NCBI RefSeq assembly: GCF_001625305.1
Contig: NW_017804242.1
Location: 4,408,858 to 4,472,857 of the forward strand
Direction: 5' to 3'
Length of the DNA: 64,000 nt
From: Branchiostoma belcheri
Lineage: Eukaryota > Chordata > Leptocardii > Amphioxiformes > Branchiostomatidae
In this document: positions 1 through 11,921 of the stretch, one piece after another
Position numbering within the stretch: position 1 is the stretch's first letter
Layout: every line of letters begins with the position of its first letter
The notes under the pieces: model-generated
Databases searched by the model: none
The model's input: the letters and a program-made list of their open reading frames with translations, nothing else
Told to the model about the DNA's origin: nothing
Made by a program: the position numbers and the translations under genes

Positions 1-1250
1 AAATATCTGGAGCCTGGTAGATAAAACTTCCTTCTGAAGCCCAAGTTCACATAATGCTTCCAGACATACTTTGGTTGAATGTTATTGATGTTTTAGCATA
101 GGGCCATTGGTCTTTCTTTCAGTATGTTCATTGTGAACCTCGGACTACAACAGCCCGAGAAAGATAGAATCTGCTTAAAGGCAATAGTCTGCTGCCTGTA
201 GCTCACCTAATAGTACTTATCGAAGGACGTTGGCTACAGAGACAGGGGGCGTTTTCAATATGGCCTCTAGCTAGCGAATGGCACCATTTTAAGCTGGGAA
301 ACTTTTGTTATACATAACTTCATCAGGTTTAACGCTGAATAAAAGTAACGGACGTCACTCGAAAGTCCAGAAATAGTCTCAATACCCAATCTACATATTT
401 GCTACTGAATAATGAATATTCAGTAGCAAAGTTTAAATGAGTAGTACACTATTCTCGTGACAAACGATTTTATTCTTCAAAGCACTTAAATCATATGATA
501 TCATACATGAACATACAATGTAACTGAAGATTAGACATAAGTTTGACACAAAAATTAGGAATACATCATCTTTCCTCTACATTCTAGTCAGCAAATAAAT
601 ATTGCGTATTTCGCAACAGTTACGATCATTAATAACAATGTGTGTTTCATTTTTCCTGACAAACTTTTATTGAATTCAAATAATCGATAGGACACATAAA
701 ATGAGGACATGGCTCTTTATTATATGGAGTCAGTTGATTTTACTACGTACTACTGGGCTATTTTTAAAGGACTTTATCAAATAGCTACCAGGAAAGTTAA
801 TGGTGATCAACTACGAAATCAATGAGTTTTTATTACATAATCTGGGTAGTAAAGATCAAACTATTGACTTCTGGTCTACATATGCAGCTCTATTTTGAGG
901 GAAGATCAGTACTTGTAATTTCCTGTATCCTGGAGGTTGAGGAGATATAGGGCAAGCCGATACCAACCCTCGCTCCACCAGCTGCTGCACAATAGAATGA
1001 AGCCTACTTCCCCAACAGCCATCCAATATGTTGGCACCTATTTTATCATTTGGCTGCCTGATTGAATGCCTATGTTATGGTGGACATGGATTATCGCTGA
1101 ACTACCCAGGGACGACACTAGATATGTATCTCCATCAGCCCGAGAGGCTGCTGCAATGTGATGAGCGGTGCGGCGCTTCTCTATCAGTGCCTAGGCGGGC
1201 GGTAATTGCCGGAGAATGCGTTTTGTTTGTTCCATCGCGCCTCCCTGGGC
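1..1250. other. AT-rich intergenic stretch
   Basis: No supported gene. The only structure noticed is a 13 bp perfect inverted repeat at 398-410 and 418-430 with a 7-base loop. Confidence 0.5.
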
Positions 1251-1962
1251 TGTAGAAAAGGCATCAGGGACTGCCGATATCTCTGTAGTTGCAGTCGAGC
1301 TAATGGATCTTCTGAGTTCCGGCAAGAGGGATTTGTGGCTTCTTATGAGCGTTCCTGATAACGCTGGAGTCCATTTATCCCTGGAATATGGCGCCCTTTT
1401 CTCATTAAGACTGGCATTCAGAATACCATCAGTGCCATGGTGCTATAGACTTCGTCCGGGTAAACATATTCAAGCTTCACAAGTAGCTAAAATGTTTAAA
1501 TTCCAGGAGTAACAAGGGCCAACTATACAAACATGCCATTTGATTTGTGCACGTTCATGGTTATTGTTTCTCTGTCTGTACTTCAATAATATCATCAACC
1601 AGTCTTCGAACGTTTCATAGATTGTGTTCTTTCTATTTAGCTGTATCACCATACATTTAGCTGCAGTGGTTCATTGTTTGTATACGATATGATATATAAT
1701 ATACATCATACAGTGACACTGAACACAAATATTCAACAGCAACTAACCAGATAACTATGTAGCTCTAGTAGCTTTCAAAAAAATTACCACTCCCCTGATG
1801 CTTTCTGGCAGCAGAAAGAAACATCACAGTCTATCCATTGCGACTAGTCTGATACTTTGTGCAAATACGGTCACAGATGGGCCAGTCTACGCACTGCTGA
1901 CCTGACAATCAGAGTAGTGTTGAGATTTCTGACGGACTGGCAGGCGGCCCAGAACGGGGCAA

Positions 1963-1970
1963 CATAAAGG
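1963..1970 (+). promoter_or_regulatory. TATA-like site in duplication copy A
   Basis: CATAAAGG lies about 20 bases downstream of a GGCAGGCGGCCCAGAAC block that is also kept in copy B. Conservation of both parts between otherwise diverged copies is why it is listed. No transcript start can be assigned from sequence alone. Confidence 0.25.
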
Positions 1971-2029
1971 AACAAGTTCCATTTGGCGCTACATTCGTTC
2001 GTAGATCAAAGAGCAACGTGAACAAGAAA

Positions 2030-2290
2030 TCGAAGATTTTAGACTCCCAGGAAGTGTTTTTGGGTATCCGGGAATGTATTTGAACTGTCTTGTATGATCA
2101 TTAGGAAGTGTTCGACTGAATCACATCATAGAATAGATGATTACCCATAGGATTGACATATTATACCAAATTTATGTTTCATGCCAAATCCTACCATCAA
2201 GGACATGCCGCTTCACAACCCTGCCAATAAACTGAAACCCAGTCTCCTCCCAGTTACTTTCAATCTTTGCTGCCAAGGATGAAATACACG
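2030..2290 (+). repeat. Dispersed repeat family D, copy 1
   Basis: Shares an ordered set of blocks with copies near 21.8, 23.3, 24.3 (reverse), 36.0 and 44.0 kb: a 'gggtatccg..aatgtatt' block, a 'gattgaattacatcatag' block, and a 3' block around 'aaccctgccaatcaactgaaaccc'. No coding capacity was seen. It is probably a non-autonomous element. Confidence 0.65.
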
Positions 2291-3554
2291 CAGACTCCGC
2301 AAAACCAGCATCGTCCACAGCAATACTTCCAGTAAGAAAGAGGTGGAGGGCGGAAAGAGAGAGAGTGGCAACCGACAATTGACAGTCTCCCATACACATT
2401 CAAGTTGGTCGCTCATCCACTTTGCACTGTGGCACACAACTCAAAGTGATCGCACGAAAGACATATGCTGTTCCGCGTGCCATTTTCCTTGGTGTGGCAG
2501 TTACTTTCTTCTAATATGCCACATACGCTTTGTATAAATTGAATAGCTGTCCTTTATTCTGATGAAAAGCACAATAATGGAGATTTTTAGTATCCTAGAA
2601 GTACCCATGCACCTCACTCATCGACAAAAGGTGGAGCAGGGGTACATTTTGACGTACCATAGGCAGGTGGTTTTTAGATTACGTGACTGAATTTCCTTCT
2701 TTTGTCGTATTTTTGCCATGTCATATGAAGATCACCATCCAGGCAGTAGTCAACACGCCTTCATCAACTGCGTATGCAGGCGTGTTAACTGCTGCAAGAG
2801 CAAAATATATTTACTGCAGCTGTAAGCACACTAAGGAAACACTGTTATATATCAGGCTACAGTATGTAGCGTCTGTTGTTTTAGTACATGCTGCCACCAT
2901 AACTTACACACCAGGCTAAATCCTTGTCTGGATTTCGCCTTGGTTTAAGGAAATTATCTATATACCACATTGCACCAGATCTTTATTAAATAACTCAAAT
3001 CCAATTCAATTGTCCTTTTTTCGCGTACAAAATTATACAACTTATGACCAAGGTTACTTAAAATAATTTAAAAGTAAAACGCTAGGAAGTTCCGGGTTTC
3101 CCGGTGGAAATGCAGGAAATCTTGATCAGGAGATGATATTCCGCAATGATACACGTTAATGCACGGCAGGTCATTAATCACCAGCTCACCACATACCCAT
3201 TACTCTGTATAATACCCGCATTAACTCCTCATTACACAATGCCAAGATGATATTGAAACACCGATGGGTTATCTTCTAGTTATCCGAGAACCTTTTTTCA
3301 AGATAAAGTTGGCAGCAATGCCTGTAATGAATAGGGAAAAGCTGATTAAAATTGTTTTTGCATATTGCTGTGTCGATAAATATTATCAGAAGCTACAGAG
3401 AAAGATATTGATTATTTTAATACAAGCCTTAGCATGAAAGTTGGTGGTAAGTAATAATGATAATAAACTGTTCTCGAAGAATTTGCTCGACCGGATTTTT
3501 TGACCGAATCTCTCGTTCTTCATCAGCTATGTCTGGCCCAAGTGATGTAGTCAT

Positions 3555-3655
3555 ATCAGCTTTCTTATTTATCTATTTATTTATTTCCGTATTCGTTTAC
3601 CAGGTTGTCACTCAACAGTGACTAACCACTGTTGTTCGGAGTGGCCTTGCGTACA
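3555..3655 (-). mobile_element. LINE-type 3' tail
   Basis: Read on the minus strand, this ends with repeated AATAAATA units after a GC-mixed stretch. That is the usual look of a CR1/L2-like retrotransposon tail cut off at its 5' side. No reverse transcriptase codons are left nearby. Confidence 0.4.
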
Positions 3656-3849
3656 TACACATACACAAAATGAGACAATATCTACACTACCGTACAACAA
3701 GACAAGAACAATTAGACATGAATATCAAAATGGTTAGCCGTACTCGCAATCGGGGTCATGCCGGTTCGTATAAGGGTTTGGAACTTTCTTGGGAACTGAT
3801 GCAACGTTGCTTGATAAATTCGAAAGCAAGAAGGGTCAGGAGGTGAAGA

Positions 3850-5620
3850 ATGGTTTCTAATGTTACAGTCGAGCTAATGGATCTTCTGAGTTCCGGCGAG
3901 AGAGATTTGTGGCTTCTTATGAGCGTTCCTGATAACGCTTGGAGTTCATTTATCCCTGGAATATGGCGCCCTTTTCTCATTAAGAATATTAAGAAAATCA
4001 TCAGTGTCATGGCGTCATAAAATTCGTTGGAATGAAAATATTCAAGCTTCGCAAGGACCTATGTATAAAATCTAGGAGCCACAGGAATTTAGAAATACCA
4101 CCGCTTCTATACAGAGTAATCCAGTGTTCTTTCTGCCTCATAAAGCTATCATGATGTGTGTACGTGCGTGGCGAATGTTCCCCTGTTTGTAGTACTTCAA
4201 TATATAACCAACCTATTCTTTTTCACGGTTTTCCTTTATTGTAGTCTTTCTATTCAATTAATTCAGCAGTACAATCTCCCTGTGAAGTGGTTTTAATCAA
4301 TCAATTAACCAATCAATCAATTAAATGGTATTTTATTAATAAAAACAAGAACCTTGCAGCCAACGGCTGAATTACGTCCTGCTGTACAACAATATTTATT
4401 TACACAAGCATTAAAACAAATATGTAGATCAATATAATACACAAAGTCTTTGACATGCAGCATCCATGATGAATGTCACTAGGACAAACAATGACTGTTT
4501 GATATGTATTGTCTGCTACGTTACAAATATGACACCGAAAACGACTCGGCAGCAAATAACTAACTACTCTACAAGAAGCGCTGGTAACTGTCCCAAACCT
4601 GACAAATATGTACTCCAAGATCTTTCAATTGCGACCTGTTTCATACTTAATCCAAACTTGGTTACAGATGGACCGGTCTCCATACTACTGACCCGAGAGA
4701 TCAGTGTCTAACGTTCCAGGGACCTGGCAGGCGGCCCAGAACCGGACAATATAAAGGACCAGATTCCATTTGGCGTCACGCTTCTTCCTTGATCGCAAGA
4801 AGAGAGGGAGAAGAGAGAGAAAATCGCAAATAAAAGTTGACGGTCTCATATACACACATGAGGCACACGCTGCATCATATCCGCGATGCATGATTTTACT
4901 CCCGTATGTCGTTTTGCTCGATGTGGTAGCTACTCTCTTTGTACGTGCAAATGTACCAAATAATATATCAGATACGTAGCTCTTGTCAACACGAAATGCA
5001 CAATAATTGAGATCTTTACTATCCTTAAGTACTCATTTTCCGTACTTATTATCATCAGGTGGAACTTTACGTACAACGGGATTTAGATTACGTGACTGAA
5101 CTTCCTTCTTGTGCATATTTTTTGTCAGGTCGCGTGAAGATCGCCGGGAGACATTATCAACAGCAGTAGATATCTCATGCAGCTGTCAGTAAACTACATC
5201 TAATACCAGACTACAGTTCGCAGCTTGTTTTAGTGCCTGCTGCCACTGTAACTTATTACCCAGCAGGCTATAACTTACCCAGCAGGCCATATCCTTGTTT
5301 GGATATTGTCAAGAGAAATTATTTATGTGTATCCAATGACTCGAGTAAAATTGTCTTTTTACAAAAAAATAGAAGACGTATGACCAAGGTTGCTTGGAAC
5401 AGAGTAAAAGGTTACAAAGCTACGGGTTTCCCGGTGGAAAAAGCATAAAATGTTGAGATAATCTGCTGAAATGATAAATATTAATGCACCCCAGGTCATT
5501 AATCAACAGCTCACAAGGTGATATTGAAACGCTGGTGGTTTGCTCCGGGTTATTCCAGAATTTTCTCTGAGATAAATTTCGCAGCAATGTCTGAAATAAA
5601 CGTGGATGGCAATAACGAAT
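3850..5620. repeat. Diverged tandem duplication, copy B
   Basis: Second copy of the 1255-3440 segment, without the dispersed repeat inserted in copy A. A minus-strand open frame of 84 codons (3756-4010) spans the best conserved block, but copy A breaks this frame. It is therefore either a single real exon or chance, and I do not call a gene. Confidence 0.75.
4750..4756 (+). promoter_or_regulatory. TATA box in duplication copy B
   Basis: TATAAAG lies about 20 bases after the GGCAGGCGGCCCAGAACC block shared with copy A. It is a better TATA match than copy A's. It could drive a plus-strand transcript across 4780-5450, where only short open frames are seen. Confidence 0.3.
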
Positions 5621-5823
5621 AAATAATGTGTGTTTTTACTCGTAAATATTTACCTCAAGAAGCATAAGAAGAAGTTATAGAGAAAGGTATTGATTTTTTG
5701 GTAAACGTCCCGGTCTTATACAAAATATACAACCCTCGGAATTTCTGTCACCAGTTAATCTAATTACCACTGTACGAAAACCTTGATTTACCAATGGCAG
5801 TTAATGCGAATTAGGTCGGGTTT

Positions 5824-5919
5824 ACAATGGTAGTAAATAAAAGTCAAGTTCGGTTACTTCATTTACTACCACTATGAAGTTCAAAATTATCGGACTTGAC
5901 TTTTATTTACTACCATTGT
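5824..5919. repeat. Inverted repeat, 26 bp arms
   Basis: Arms at 5824-5849 and 5894-5919 are perfect reverse complements, separated by 44 bases. A further partial arm copy (ATTTACTACCATTGTTAA) lies at about 5967. The pattern resembles the ends of a small MITE that has rearranged. Confidence 0.8.
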
Positions 5920-6120
5920 TAAGCCCGGTACTGCTAACAAAGTAAACATTACCCGACGTTACTGGCATTTACTACCATTGTTAAATCCAACGTTCCGTGC
6001 ACTGTACGTTCTGCCAATGACGTCACAATGAACAATCGGTACAGTATCTAATTTCAAGCTAATGCCATGCACATTTTCAGCTTCTACGTCCTGCATTTCT
6101 CGTCAGGTACTAATTTTCTG

Positions 6121-6363
6121 TCACTTGCTCCCAATTCCAACTCGATGAGATATGACTGCAGGACATCTGTAAGCGCTGGCGACTTTTGACGGATCGTTGT
6201 TAGCATATCTAATGATTGTTACCGGCCTCGGTGCAAGCGCACGTGGAATACCAATAATTCCTTCATCAGGACGATACGTAAAATCAATAGGGAAAGGCAT
6301 ACCGCTTGTACCTACGGGCGATTCAACTAGAGGTGAATGTGTAATTAGATTCCCTGTTGTCTG
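6121..6363 (-). CDS. Coding-like open frame, possible last exon
   Basis: On the minus strand an open frame of about 80 codons follows a good splice-acceptor sequence (pyrimidine-rich, ending CTGCAG at about 6364) and ends in TGA at 6121. The translation has balanced composition, with Pro, Gly and Ile spread evenly, and looks more like protein than its neighbours. No domain is recognised. Upstream, a strong donor-like GTGAGT lies only about 50 bases away, but the phases do not join the nearest open frame. It may be a terminal exon of an unknown gene or a chance frame. Confidence 0.25.
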   Translation of the reverse strand, partial: QTTGNLITHSPLVESPVGTSGMPFPIDFTYRPDEGIIGIPRALAPRPVTIIRYANNDPSKVASAYRCPAVISHRVGIGSK

Positions 6364-6949
6364 CAGACAGACGATGCAATGAACACCCGATGAGGAACGC
6401 GGTGAACTCACCAAGAAAGTCTACTTCACACGAACGCCTGGGGGGAAATCTGTCAAGACTGTGATAATTGAAGAGTATATACCAGGATGATACACACTGG
6501 TAGTCCTCTCTGCCCTCAGTCCAATTAATAAACTTGGCAGACCCAATCCCAGTGGGTGTGGGGGATTACAGCCGAATATGAAACAAAGGTGTGAATTTTT
6601 TTTAATTCCTGAGTAACTTTTGCAACCTATTAATCGACATGCTGTAAGCAAACAAGTATGTAATTGAATTTCTTAGTTTCGGGTACATTAGCTCCTAACA
6701 GCACATTACAGGTCTAAATACACATTAACACACAAATATGCACACAACAATTTACATAATTTTTCTAATATATGACTTCCTGCACTGGCAGTGATTTGAC
6801 ACTGCCTCGCTCTGCTATGTGCAGCGGATGATGGGTATGAAAGAGTAGCATGAGTGCGTACATATACATATTATTTAAATACGTGGGGTAATATATTACA
6901 ATGACGTACAAGGACGTACGTAATCTAAAAATAAATACATAAATAGATG
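6364..6949. other. Intergenic stretch
   Basis: Contains a short minus-strand open frame at 6421-6651 that I cannot support as a gene. Nothing else was recognised. Confidence 0.4.
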
Positions 6950-7102
6950 TTATGAAGTAAGTTTAAACTGTAATTTCCAACACAACAAAAATTGGACTCA
7001 CCCAAATTTTCGACTGTACAAAGACTGGAGTTGTACAGTCGAAAATTTGGGTGAGTCCAATTTTTGTTGTGTTGGAAATTACAGTTTAAACTTACTTCAT
7101 AA
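6950..7102. repeat. Perfect 72 bp inverted repeat (hairpin)
   Basis: Positions 6950-7021 and 7031-7102 are exact reverse complements separated by 9 bases. A transcript in either direction would fold into a long uninterrupted duplex. Perfect identity implies recent origin or active maintenance. No coding frame crosses it. Confidence 0.95.
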
Positions 7103-7934
7103 TGACTTCTACCAACACAGATGAACTTTCAAGATAAATAGATGTTGGGTGGATGGGAATGAGAACAATATACAAAAAAAAGAAATCTTGAAAATATATT
7201 CTTTTCACAAGAATGAAAGAAAAACATTGCAATTTCAATAGCATCACCTCTAATTAAACCGATACTTCTTTATAGCAAATATATTGCCTCGTTTTAATTA
7301 TTCAATACACAAAACCAATCATCCTAGAAATAATCAGCATAAGTTGGGTGGGAGTGCAATCAACCTTTACTGTCTATTGACAGTGAAAGTGCACCAGAGG
7401 ACTTGACTGGAAAGTTAATATTAGAGATGGATGTACACAGGCTGGGGATATAAATCCTCCATGCTTAATATTGCACAGTTGTAATACGCCGCGGAATACT
7501 TCTGCAATAAGAGCTTAGGTACAATTACGAACGTTGATTGACTTCACGTCAAATCGATACGAATTACCTTCAAACGAGGTAGTGATTTACCTGCACTTTG
7601 TTGTGTTCAGAGAAAAAGCCATCAAGGACATACTGTTATGTGACAATTATATTACATCACGTGTCCAGGGATATAAAGTATAATCGATCATACATGTTGG
7701 GTTGGCACGCAGAACTGATTGCAAAGTCATCATTCAGTGATTGGTACCAATTTTCGACTACTGGAGCGTTATTTCGGCTGTGGGTACACAAACGACGAGC
7801 ACATATGGCAATCGAAATCTCAGAGTCAGGGGTGCTTACAAGGATGACATGTTACAAACGTATGCTACAGAGGTCTACGTGTGAGGCATAATGTCAACAG
7901 ATCTCTTAGTTTATAACCTACGTACAGCCTAATA
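7103..7934. other. Intergenic stretch
   Basis: AT-rich. A 97-codon frame at 7598-7891 has no coding signal. Nothing else was recognised. Confidence 0.4.
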
Positions 7935-7937
7935 TGG

Positions 7938-8480
7938 CCTCCCGAACACTGGCGAACGGCCCCCAACCATGGTTAGGTCAGGGGCAAGGTCGGCTGTGGT
8001 TCGCTGGTGTTTGGCCGGGTCGGCTACTGTTCGGCAGCGCCAGCCGACTGTTTCAAAAATGTTTTTAAAAATTTAAAAATCATTTGGGTGTGGATGGCCA
8101 TGGCTGGATGGTGGTTGGATGATGTTTGAGAGTAGGTCAGCAGTGTTCTGGGCGTGTTTGTCTTTTAAATTTGACTCAAACTAAACTCAAACTCGATTCG
8201 TCAAGAAAGATAGGCGTAGCCTAAATCTGCATGGATACTAGTACACTGAGTTACCGCAGGGTTTATAGCCGGGCCCCTGGCGACTTGGCCCGTAAAGCGA
8301 CTCCCGTTGGCCAACGGAGTTTCACAACTCCCACAGCTGCGAAATTCGGTCGGCCAGCCGTACAGGCCAAGTCGCTAGGGGCCCGGCTGTAAGCCCCGCT
8401 GTAAATCTGATTCCAGGTTCTGACACCTCCCAAACTTCAACCAACCTTGGTTGGCTGGTAATCGTGGGAAGGTTCTGAAT
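7938..8480. mobile_element. MITE-like element, copy 1
   Basis: Starts with CTCCCGAACACTGGCGAAC and ends near GGTTGGCTGGTAATCGTGGG, an inverted match. The interior shares GGTCGGCTACTGTTCGGC and a TTTGACTCAAA block with the copy at 48.4-48.7 kb. It has no coding capacity. It is interrupted by a separate GC-rich inverted repeat (8259-8396), so the elements are nested. Confidence 0.7.
8259..8396. repeat. GC-rich inverted repeat inside the MITE
   Basis: Arms 8259-8294 and 8361-8396 match as reverse complements at 32 of 36 positions, and all four differences are transitions. The loop is 66 bases. This block is absent from the sister MITE at 48.4 kb, so it was probably inserted later. Confidence 0.8.
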
Positions 8481-8704
8481 GTTTATGTGTCGCTTGACCC
8501 ATCCTGGTAGACATGAACGTAGAGATCTGTCTGCTAGTCTGTCTGTGTGTACCTCATTTAAAATTTTGTCGGGTGGCAGAGGACGTCCATTCCTTTATGT
8601 TGTGTATTTGGACCTACAATTATTTGTAAGAGTCAATAGGTATGCGCAAAAGAGTTAATAACATAGACTATTAATGTAATATTTTGTGAGGTATTCTGAC
8701 GCTT

Positions 8705-8990
8705 TTTTTATATATTCCAGCATTTCATGACTAGACATGGTGACAGCACACTCAAGTTATATCAACTTATTTTATGCATACATACATACATACATATTAT
8801 GCCGCCACCAACGCAGAGGACAAATACAGGACAAGGCAATACTCATTTTCACTTGAGTTAATTAAGTGAGGAAAGTCGTGTAAGGTGCCCTTCCCAAGGA
8901 CACAAGATCGCGGTGGCATGTCACTATCAGGACTCGAACCCGGGACCTCTTGGTTCCCTGTCGAGCACGCTGCAGCTGCGCCACATGACC
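8705..8990 (-). mobile_element. tRNA-derived SINE, full length
   Basis: On the minus strand the head begins at about 8990 with GGTCATGTGGCGCAG. It contains an A-box-like TGGCGCAGCTG and a B box (GGTTCGAGTCC), followed by a body with 'cacttaac..tttcctcactt', then a tail ending 'gtcatgaaatgctggaatata'. Two relatives lie at 42.6-43.1 kb. The tRNA part has lost cloverleaf pairing and is not a working tRNA. Confidence 0.85.
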
Positions 8991-9009
8991 TCTGCAGCTT
9001 TGATAACAT

Positions 9010-11900
9010 TTTCATCGTACGGACTACAGGACGAATACCTCCATTGTTCGGTTGCTATCAGTGGACTCACACAACAAATAGGAAAACTTTTCAAACGTGC
9101 CCTTTAGATGTGAAATGATGGTCAAACTCAACCCAAAAGATGGTTGTATTTGAGACATCAGTACGTGAGGGTGCACAGCAAAACCGACTGTAATCTAACA
9201 CAATGGGCCTCACATATTGATGTATTTCATGTACACTCCGGCAAATATAATCTTTAACTTCCTCCCCAATGTCAATAAGGAGACTCAAACATTCGTCTCT
9301 CTGCTAGAGCTTTGAACGAGAAGCCTTTGGAATACAGTCTCTATAGTTATGCGAATAATGACACATGTACATCCTCGTTACCTAATATCAGTATCACTCA
9401 CAGTACCCACATCACAAGCCTGTACGTGGGAGGGAGGCTTTTGAAGTATGGAAACTTAACCCCTAACATATAACTCGGGATTGTCATATCTTTTCATTTT
9501 CCGAGTGACAGGCGAATGCTCGGGCAGACGCGATGTCTAGAGAAGGAAATCAGAGAGCGTAGACTACACTATACCGTGAATAATTGTGACATATTGTCAG
9601 GCATATCTAACAGAGATCAGCTCGTGTACTGGCTCCAAGGTTGACACTTCATCATCTTTGATTTTTGCTTCTGCCAAAACAGTATATACTTTTCCAGGAA
9701 TGTGCCGATCACGGTTGATACAAAATTGTGTTGGGACGAGGTGTGAATATTTCCCGCTGGATGCCTGTCAGCCTGCCTGGGAATCGATTTGCTGTCTCAT
9801 CATCTTCCCTCAGATGAAGACTGGAGGCTGTACATCATTAAACCGCATTAGATTCTACGGCAATTTCAGGAATATTACGAAGTCTGGAAGTGATGTCTAC
9901 ATCATTATAATATCTGTTTGTTCCCAAAGAGACAGAGAGGCATAAAATAGCATTCTTTCACACACACATGCACACACTCGCTCACTCTTTTTTTCCCTCT
10001 TTCGTAATGTCCCCCCTCTCTATGTATATGGTATAAATACGGAATATATATACAGAGAGAGAGACAAAGGAGATAATGCACATGCTATAAATTACTATAT
10101 ATATAGTAATATATATCCATTGCAATATTACCATTGTAACCATGGTTATCTATTTTAGCCAATGGTTTCAGTGGTTAAAATGGTTAAATTGCAATGGTTA
10201 TATTGCTTACAATGGTCATATTGGTTGAACATATAACTTCGTTGCCGGAGGTAATCATCGCCTTACAGACAATGACATACTGCGCACCGCATGATATTCC
10301 CGTATTGTTGCCATTATATTGATTTCTCTATTCCTAAGCAGGAGCCATTTTTAGCTTGCCAAGTAAAGCGGTATAAAGTTGCCCCATTTAAACTAAATGA
10401 TTAATCCTGCACCTGTGTCCCGTGTCACTTCAGTGAGGAGCCCCGTGTATTGATTTTAAGCAGAATCTAGCCAACCACAGCGTGACATCTCCTGGGATGG
10501 CCTTGTATTGACTTCTGCTTCAACACTGTCTCCTGTGATACATTCTCCAGATAATGCAAGTGATAAGTTGTCTACTGCCCAATATTAAAGATGCTGTCTC
10601 TTGCTATATCCCTATTTCTGCTATTGCACAGATTACATGTTGCGGTACGCATGCATCATAGGCTTGTGTATATCGAGAACCCATGTCACGTCGTCACGCT
10701 GCAGAGCACAGCATGGTTAGGCATCGCTGCACATTTTTATGAGTGCACGAGTGCGAAGTGGGAGGGCTTGTGTGATAGTAATTTATTCGGTAATGCGTCA
10801 ACAACACAGAAACACACTCGTCTTCAATTATCATCAACAGGGAATCCAGCTAGAAGTGCCATGTCGTGGAGGACAGAAACACAATTCGTCAAATATTCAG
10901 CAATATTCTTGTACATGCAGGGGCGGGACTATATTCAACACAAACTAATGGCCCAGTCGCTGTAGTGCTAGCTGCGAAATTAGATCGTCTTCTCTCCTAC
11001 CTATGATCACATTCCCAGCCGGGCACTTATGAAAATATCGTTGGAATCAAGCCAAAGCATTTTCACGAACCTCAATTCTTGACATCACGTACAAAAATAC
11101 ATTAATTCGTCTTACAATTATGACATACTCGTCGTATCTTATATAAAAAGCAGTGGATTCACATGTTAAACCAAGTATTGTAAAGGATTCCGGTTTATAG
11201 TTGAGGATATTCAGGGTTGCTGGGGGGGAGGGCTTTCTCCCTTTTGATACCTAGAAGGCGCCATCAAGCTGCTACAGAGAATCCTTCATTATTGCCGCCG
11301 GTGCAGCAGCAGCCAATTAAGCTACACCGCGGCAGTTCGACAGTAACCCCAGCCTTCACATTCTGTAACAGGTCAGCGTATTCTCCGCGGTGTTAAGGCC
11401 AATAAAAGAACTTCTCAGCCTAGCTATACTAAACTAACCATGACAAATCACAGCTTGTAGAAAACTAACACTCTTTGGTACAAATATGGATTACAGTCGA
11501 CTACATATGTCTGTCTTTGACTTCTATATACTGTACATTTTGTGAATCTAGTACTCAGACACACAATCACACACATATCGTCACAATGTGCACTTTCCTT
11601 TCTTTCATGAATATTATATATTTTAGAATTGAATGTGACTACGCCTTCAGATAGCTATCAATGCCAACATTAACCTCTGAAGGAAAACATATTCGGGGCT
11701 AAGGCAAACCGTCTTCCAAGACGTTGTCGCCCCTAAATAATTCAGACAAGCAATACGTGGCATAAATGAATAAGAATTATCAGTGAGGGAATGGTCCAAT
11801 GTTGTCATCCTGGGTAGATGCAAGCTCTCGCCATTTTGGGGGAATCTACCTTCTAGTAAATCACCAAAGGCTTCAATCTATCAGCATATTTGAAAGTGTG
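9010..11900. other. Gene-poor stretch
   Basis: Open frames of up to 124 codons here (9586-9945, 10591-10965) lack coding character. A 20-base AT palindrome lies at 10091-10110, followed by degenerate 'aaccattg' inverted units to about 10200. A short purine-rich run and CA-rich patches lie near 9960-10075. Confidence 0.5.
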
Positions 11901-11921
11901 AATAGGTTAGAAGATAGCGGA

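Larger units (their letters stand above)
1255..3440. repeat. Diverged tandem duplication, copy A
   Basis: Blocks of this segment recur in the same order at about 3850-5620. Matching blocks include 1290-1400 with 3868-3975, 1870-2000 with 4655-4800, 2675-2740 with 5083-5150, 3080-3175 with 5412-5505 and 3250-3330 with 5520-5600. Similarity falls between blocks, so the duplication is old. The segment also contains a copy of a dispersed repeat (2030-2290) that copy B lacks, which suggests that repeat inserted after duplication. A short reading frame on the minus strand across 1290-1420 is shifted by one base relative to copy B, so any exon here is broken in one copy. Confidence 0.75.
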
